DNA of 7,346 nt from an uncultured Amaricoccus sp. Lineage in GTDB: Bacteria; Pseudomonadota; Alphaproteobacteria; Rhodobacterales; Rhodobacteraceae. Under the pieces are notes generated by a model that did not search any database, was not told where the DNA came from, and was given only the letters and a program-made list of their open reading frames with translations. Location: contig NZ_CALLYO010000179.1 of the NCBI RefSeq assembly GCF_937858865.1, positions 1 through 7,346 on the forward strand, read 5' to 3'. Of this stretch, positions 5,464 to 7,346 are shown in pieces; positions within the stretch are counted from its first letter, which is position 1, and the number at the start of each line of letters is the position of its first letter. The position numbers and the translations under genes are program-made.

Positions 5464-5967
5464 CTAGCTCGACAGGCGTTCCTGGCAGGCGCGCAGCGCC
5501 GCGATGGCCTCGTCGGCATCGTCGAGCGGCACGATCACCCGCCGCTCGTCGCCATAGGTGATGGTGAGCGTGTCGTAGTCGCCGAGGTCGTAGATGAACT
5601 GGGCATTGTCGACCGGCACCGAGGCGCCGCCGAAGCCGGCCTCGTCCTGGCCGGTGAAGGTGCCGCGGAACACCCGGTCGCCGACCGCGAAGGTCGCCGG
5701 GATCGACTGCCCGGGCTGGATGCCCTCGGCGCCCTGCACGTAGATCGCGAGGAACCCCGACGGCGGCGTCGAGGTGGCGTTGATGCCCATCTGCACCTGC
5801 GAGGTCGGGTTCACGAAGTGGCGGGTGGCGAAGCAGCCGGGCCCCGCGTTCTCGTTCACCGCGATCTGCCACTCGCCCACGGTCTCGGACGTCCCGGCCG
5901 CTTCCCTCTCGACGGCGCACGCCGCGAGCGCGATCGAGGTCGCGAGAATCATCGTCGTCTTCTTCAT
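5464..5967 (-). CDS. Uncharacterised envelope lipoprotein
   Basis: A 167-residue protein with a short lipoprotein signal ending in LAAC (Cys17), so it is probably lipid-anchored in the envelope. The mature part is acidic and rich in beta-prone stretches, with GEWQIAV (31-37), GPGCFATRHF (42-51), FRGTFTG (100-106), FIYDLGDYDTLTITYGD (124-140) and a C-terminal ALRACQERL. Two cysteines outside the signal, Cys45 and Cys161, could form a disulfide joining the ends of the domain. The overall pattern, a Trp-containing opening strand, a GC motif and a late ALxAC helix, resembles short uncharacterised exported proteins common in Rhodobacterales, but I do not recognise a named family. ATG 5967 has AAGGGGG about 6 nt upstream and begins the lipoprotein signal exactly; a longer in-frame start at 6072 would bury it. 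A strong hairpin follows the stop. Confidence 0.8.
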   Translation of the reverse strand: MKKTTMILATSIALAACAVEREAAGTSETVGEWQIAVNENAGPGCFATRHFVNPTSQVQMGINATSTPPSGFLAIYVQGAEGIQPGQSIPATFAVGDRVFRGTFTGQDEAGFGGASVPVDNAQFIYDLGDYDTLTITYGDERRVIVPLDDADEAIAALRACQERLSS

Positions 5968-6067
5968 GGCAGCCCCCTTGAAAAGCGGGCCGCCCGCACT
6001 GCCGGCGGTCCCGCGCCCGGACCCCGTGGCCGCCTCCCGATCACGGGTCCGCCACCGGGAACGCGCC

Positions 6068-6097
6068 TGCATAGCGCCGCTCCGCCGCCCCGATCAA
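6068..6097 (-). promoter_or_regulatory. Weak promoter candidate for the lipoprotein gene
   Basis: On the minus strand TTGATC (6092-6097) and TATGCA (6068-6073) are 18 nt apart, about 100 nt upstream of the lipoprotein ATG. Written as CTTGAT and CTATGC the pair also resembles alphaproteobacterial heat-shock (RpoH) promoters. Both matches are partial. The 222-nt gap (5968-6189) holds nothing else recognisable apart from the overlapping 21-nt near-repeat. Confidence 0.25.
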
Positions 6098-6098
6098 G
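6078..6098 (-). repeat. 21-nt near-repeat, copy 2 (pairs with 4644-4664)
   Basis: It matches 4644-4664 at 19 of 21 positions in the same orientation. It overlaps the candidate -35 region of the lipoprotein promoter. The sequence around the other copy does not share the -10, so a common promoter function is not supported. Confidence 0.3.
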
Positions 6099-6189
6099 AC
6101 CCGGCACGCGCCCCCCGCCCCTCCGAACGTCCGCCGCGGCGTCGGCACCGCGCGGCCCCTCCGGCCATGCGACCGCGCCGGTGCCCGAT

Positions 6190-6471
6190 TCACCGGTCGA
6201 GATGCCCGAGGTCGCGCTCCGGATCGAAGGCGTCCCTGACCCGCTGCTTCAGCGCCTTCACGTCCGGAAACCCGCCGTCGCGCTTGCGCTCCCAGACCAG
6301 TTCCCCGTCCACCCGGATCTCGAAGATCCCGCCCGTCCCCGGCAGCAGCGCCACCGACCCGAGTTCCTCGCCGAAGGTCGCGAGCAGTTCCTGAGCCATC
6401 CACCCGGCCCGGAGCAGCCAGTTGCAGCGCGTGCAATAGGCGATCGTCACCGCCGGCTTGCCGTCCACCAT
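6190..6471 (-). CDS. SelW/SelT/SelH-family (Rdx) CxxC protein
   Basis: A 93-residue thioredoxin-like protein of the bacterial SelT/SelW/SelH (Rdx) family. The redox motif CTRC (Cys13-Cys16) follows the first strand, VTIAYCTRCNW. Cysteine takes the place of the selenocysteine of the animal homologues. The C-terminal half has the family signature PGTGGIFEIRVDGELVW (44-60), then RKRDGGFPDVKALKQRVRD and a terminal DLGH. Members are small cytosolic proteins thought to act in thiol redox reactions; partners are not established. ATG 6471 is chosen because GAGGAGG lies about 5 nt upstream and the resulting N terminus fits the family. An in-frame ATG at 6504 would add 11 residues and has no good ribosome site. 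Length is typical for bacterial members, with no sign of damage. Confidence 0.92.
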   Translation of the reverse strand: MVDGKPAVTIAYCTRCNWLLRAGWMAQELLATFGEELGSVALLPGTGGIFEIRVDGELVWERKRDGGFPDVKALKQRVRDAFDPERDLGHLDR

Positions 6472-6520
6472 TGCATCCTCCTCGCCGCCTGTCGCGCCGT
6501 TCATGGACTTTTAACCCGAC

Positions 6521-6568
6521 GAATCCCTTCAGGCTCAACGGGATACCTATAGTTTCGCGTGCGAAATC
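6521..6568 (-). repeat. 48-nt diverged intergenic repeat, copy B, with a palindrome
   Basis: This is the partner of 5340-5387 (33 of 48 positions identical, ungapped). It contains a dyad, TTTCGC (6553-6558) and GCGAAA (6561-6566) around a 2-nt centre, whose axis falls at the same aligned position as the TGCGCGCA palindrome of copy A. It fills most of the gap between the 5-oxoprolinase-like gene (stop at 6582) and the SelW-type gene (start at 6471), both on the minus strand. It could hold the promoter or operator of the latter or a termination signal of the former. Confidence 0.4.
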
Positions 6569-6581
6569 CCCCTTCTGCACC

Positions 6582-7346
6582 TCACGCCCGCCCATAGCCC
6601 CCGCCTCCCGGCGTCTCCAGCCACCAGACGTCCCCCGGCCCCACCTCGCGCCTGTCCGCGCTCGCCAGCTCCTCGACCGTCCCGTCCGCCCGCAGGATCC
6701 GCGTCCGCCCCACCGCCCCCGGCCCGCCCCCATCGAGCCCCGGCGGCGGCACCACCCGGTGCCCGCTGAGGATCGCCACCGTCATCGGCGCCAGGAACCG
6801 GATCTTCCGCTCCACCCCGTCCCCGCCGCGGAACCGCCCCTCCCCCCCGGATCCCCGGCGCAGCCGGAACGCATCCAGCACCACCGGAAACCGCCACTCC
6901 AGCACCTCCGGATCGGTCAGCCGCGAGTTCGTCATGTGCGAATGCACGCCCCCCGTCCCCGGATGCCCCCGCCCGTCCGACAGCACCCCCGCCCCGGTCC
7001 CCCCGCACACCGTCTCGTAATACTGCAGCCGGTCATCCCCCCAGGTGGTGTTGTTCATCGTCGACTGCGCCGCCGCCTGCACCCCGAGCGCCAGGAACAA
7101 GGCCGAGGTCACCGCCTGGCTCGTCTCCACGTTCCCCGCGATCACCGCCGCCGGATAGCGAGGGCTGAGCATCGTCCCCGCCGGCAGGATCACCCTGAGC
7201 GGCTTCATCACCCCCTCGTTCATCGGAATGTCGTCGTCCACCAGGCAGCGGAACACATAGAGCACCGCCGCCCGCGTCACCGGCTCCGGCGCGTTGTAGT
7301 TCGTCGCCAGCTCCGCCGTCGTCCCGGTGAAGTCGATCACCGCCTC
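6582..7346 (-). CDS. 5-oxoprolinase / hydantoinase-B (HyuB) family enzyme, C-terminal part
   Basis: The frame is open to the right edge, so the N-terminal part is missing; 254 residues are visible. They match the C-terminal part of the HyuB domain: AVIDFTGT at the start, VTRAAVLYVFRCLVDDDIP, PRYPAAVIAGNVETSQ, STMNNTTWG, YYETVCGGTGAG, HMTNSRLTDPEVLEWRFPV, RRGSGGEGRFRGGDGV and the terminal ETPGGGGYG. Family members include ATP-dependent 5-oxoprolinase (5-oxoproline to glutamate), N-methylhydantoinase subunit B and acetone carboxylase subunits. HMTNSRLTDPEVLEWR and the glycine-rich end favour an oxoprolinase-like enzyme. Whether it is a separate HyuB subunit or the end of a fused HyuA-HyuB protein needs the sequence to the right. 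A GTG at 7340 is an internal valine and not a start, because the conserved match already continues upstream (E-A-V-I-D-F). No obvious C-terminal truncation is seen. Confidence 0.92.
   Translation of the reverse strand, partial: EAVIDFTGTTAELATNYNAPEPVTRAAVLYVFRCLVDDDIPMNEGVMKPLRVILPAGTMLSPRYPAAVIAGNVETSQAVTSALFLALGVQAAAQSTMNNTTWGDDRLQYYETVCGGTGAGVLSDGRGHPGTGGVHSHMTNSRLTDPEVLEWRFPVVLDAFRLRRGSGGEGRFRGGDGVERKIRFLAPMTVAILSGHRVVPPPGLDGGGPGAVGRTRILRADGTVEELASADRREVGPGDVWWLETPGGGGYGRA

Noticed and set aside
5362..6552. 396-residue open frame on the plus strand across the lipoprotein and SelW-type genes
   Set aside because: It spans two recognised minus-strand genes and a strong hairpin, has no domain motif and becomes Pro/Arg-rich in the intergenic part.
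1..7346. tRNA, rRNA, CRISPR array, insertion sequence, or a defence or biosynthetic gene system
   Set aside because: No cloverleaf-like sequence, regularly spaced repeats, transposase motifs or terminal inverted repeats were seen on reading both strands. The genes are housekeeping or small envelope and redox proteins.

Overview
The window is very GC-rich; in coding stretches many lines exceed 75% G+C and third codon positions are almost all G or C. It looks like a high-GC alphaproteobacterium, probably in or near the Rhodobacterales. The grounds are the surE-pcm-nlpD gene order with no rpoS behind it, the NlpD variant with two LysM domains and a degenerate LytM domain, and the style of the small envelope proteins. 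The assignment is inference from family knowledge, not a database result.

Layout. Positions 3-92 (+) encode a short internal piece of the transcription-repair coupling factor Mfd. It runs without a break into the N-terminal part of a FAD-dependent monooxygenase on the minus strand (to 305), so the left edge is a chimera, from assembly or rearrangement. A secreted trypsin-like serine protease follows on the minus strand (408-1127). Divergent from it is a plus-strand operon: surE (1313-2095), pcm (2112-2759) and an nlpD-like lipoprotein (2791-3936). It has one credible promoter, upstream of surE. These genes fit stress survival and envelope maintenance: nucleotide salvage, repair of isoaspartyl-damaged proteins, and probable activation of cell-wall amidases.

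From 3997 rightwards everything is on the minus strand. First is a dihydrofolate-reductase-fold protein (3997-4527) in a stretch of clearly lower GC, with an 8-bp inverted repeat on its predicted transcription start. Next come a secreted protein with two cysteine-rich repeats (4805-5230), an uncharacterised lipoprotein (5464-5967) with a 12-bp-stem hairpin behind it, and a SelW/SelT/SelH-type CxxC protein (6190-6471). Last is the C-terminal third of a 5-oxoprolinase / hydantoinase-B enzyme that runs off the right edge.

No tRNA, rRNA, CRISPR array or insertion sequence was seen, and no clearly new multi-gene system. The features most worth a second look are the left-edge chimera, the coupled leader ORF before the monooxygenase, the low-GC reductase gene with its operator-like repeat, the exact tandem cysteine spacing in the secreted protein, and a 48-nt diverged repeat found in two intergenic regions with dyads at the same relative position.
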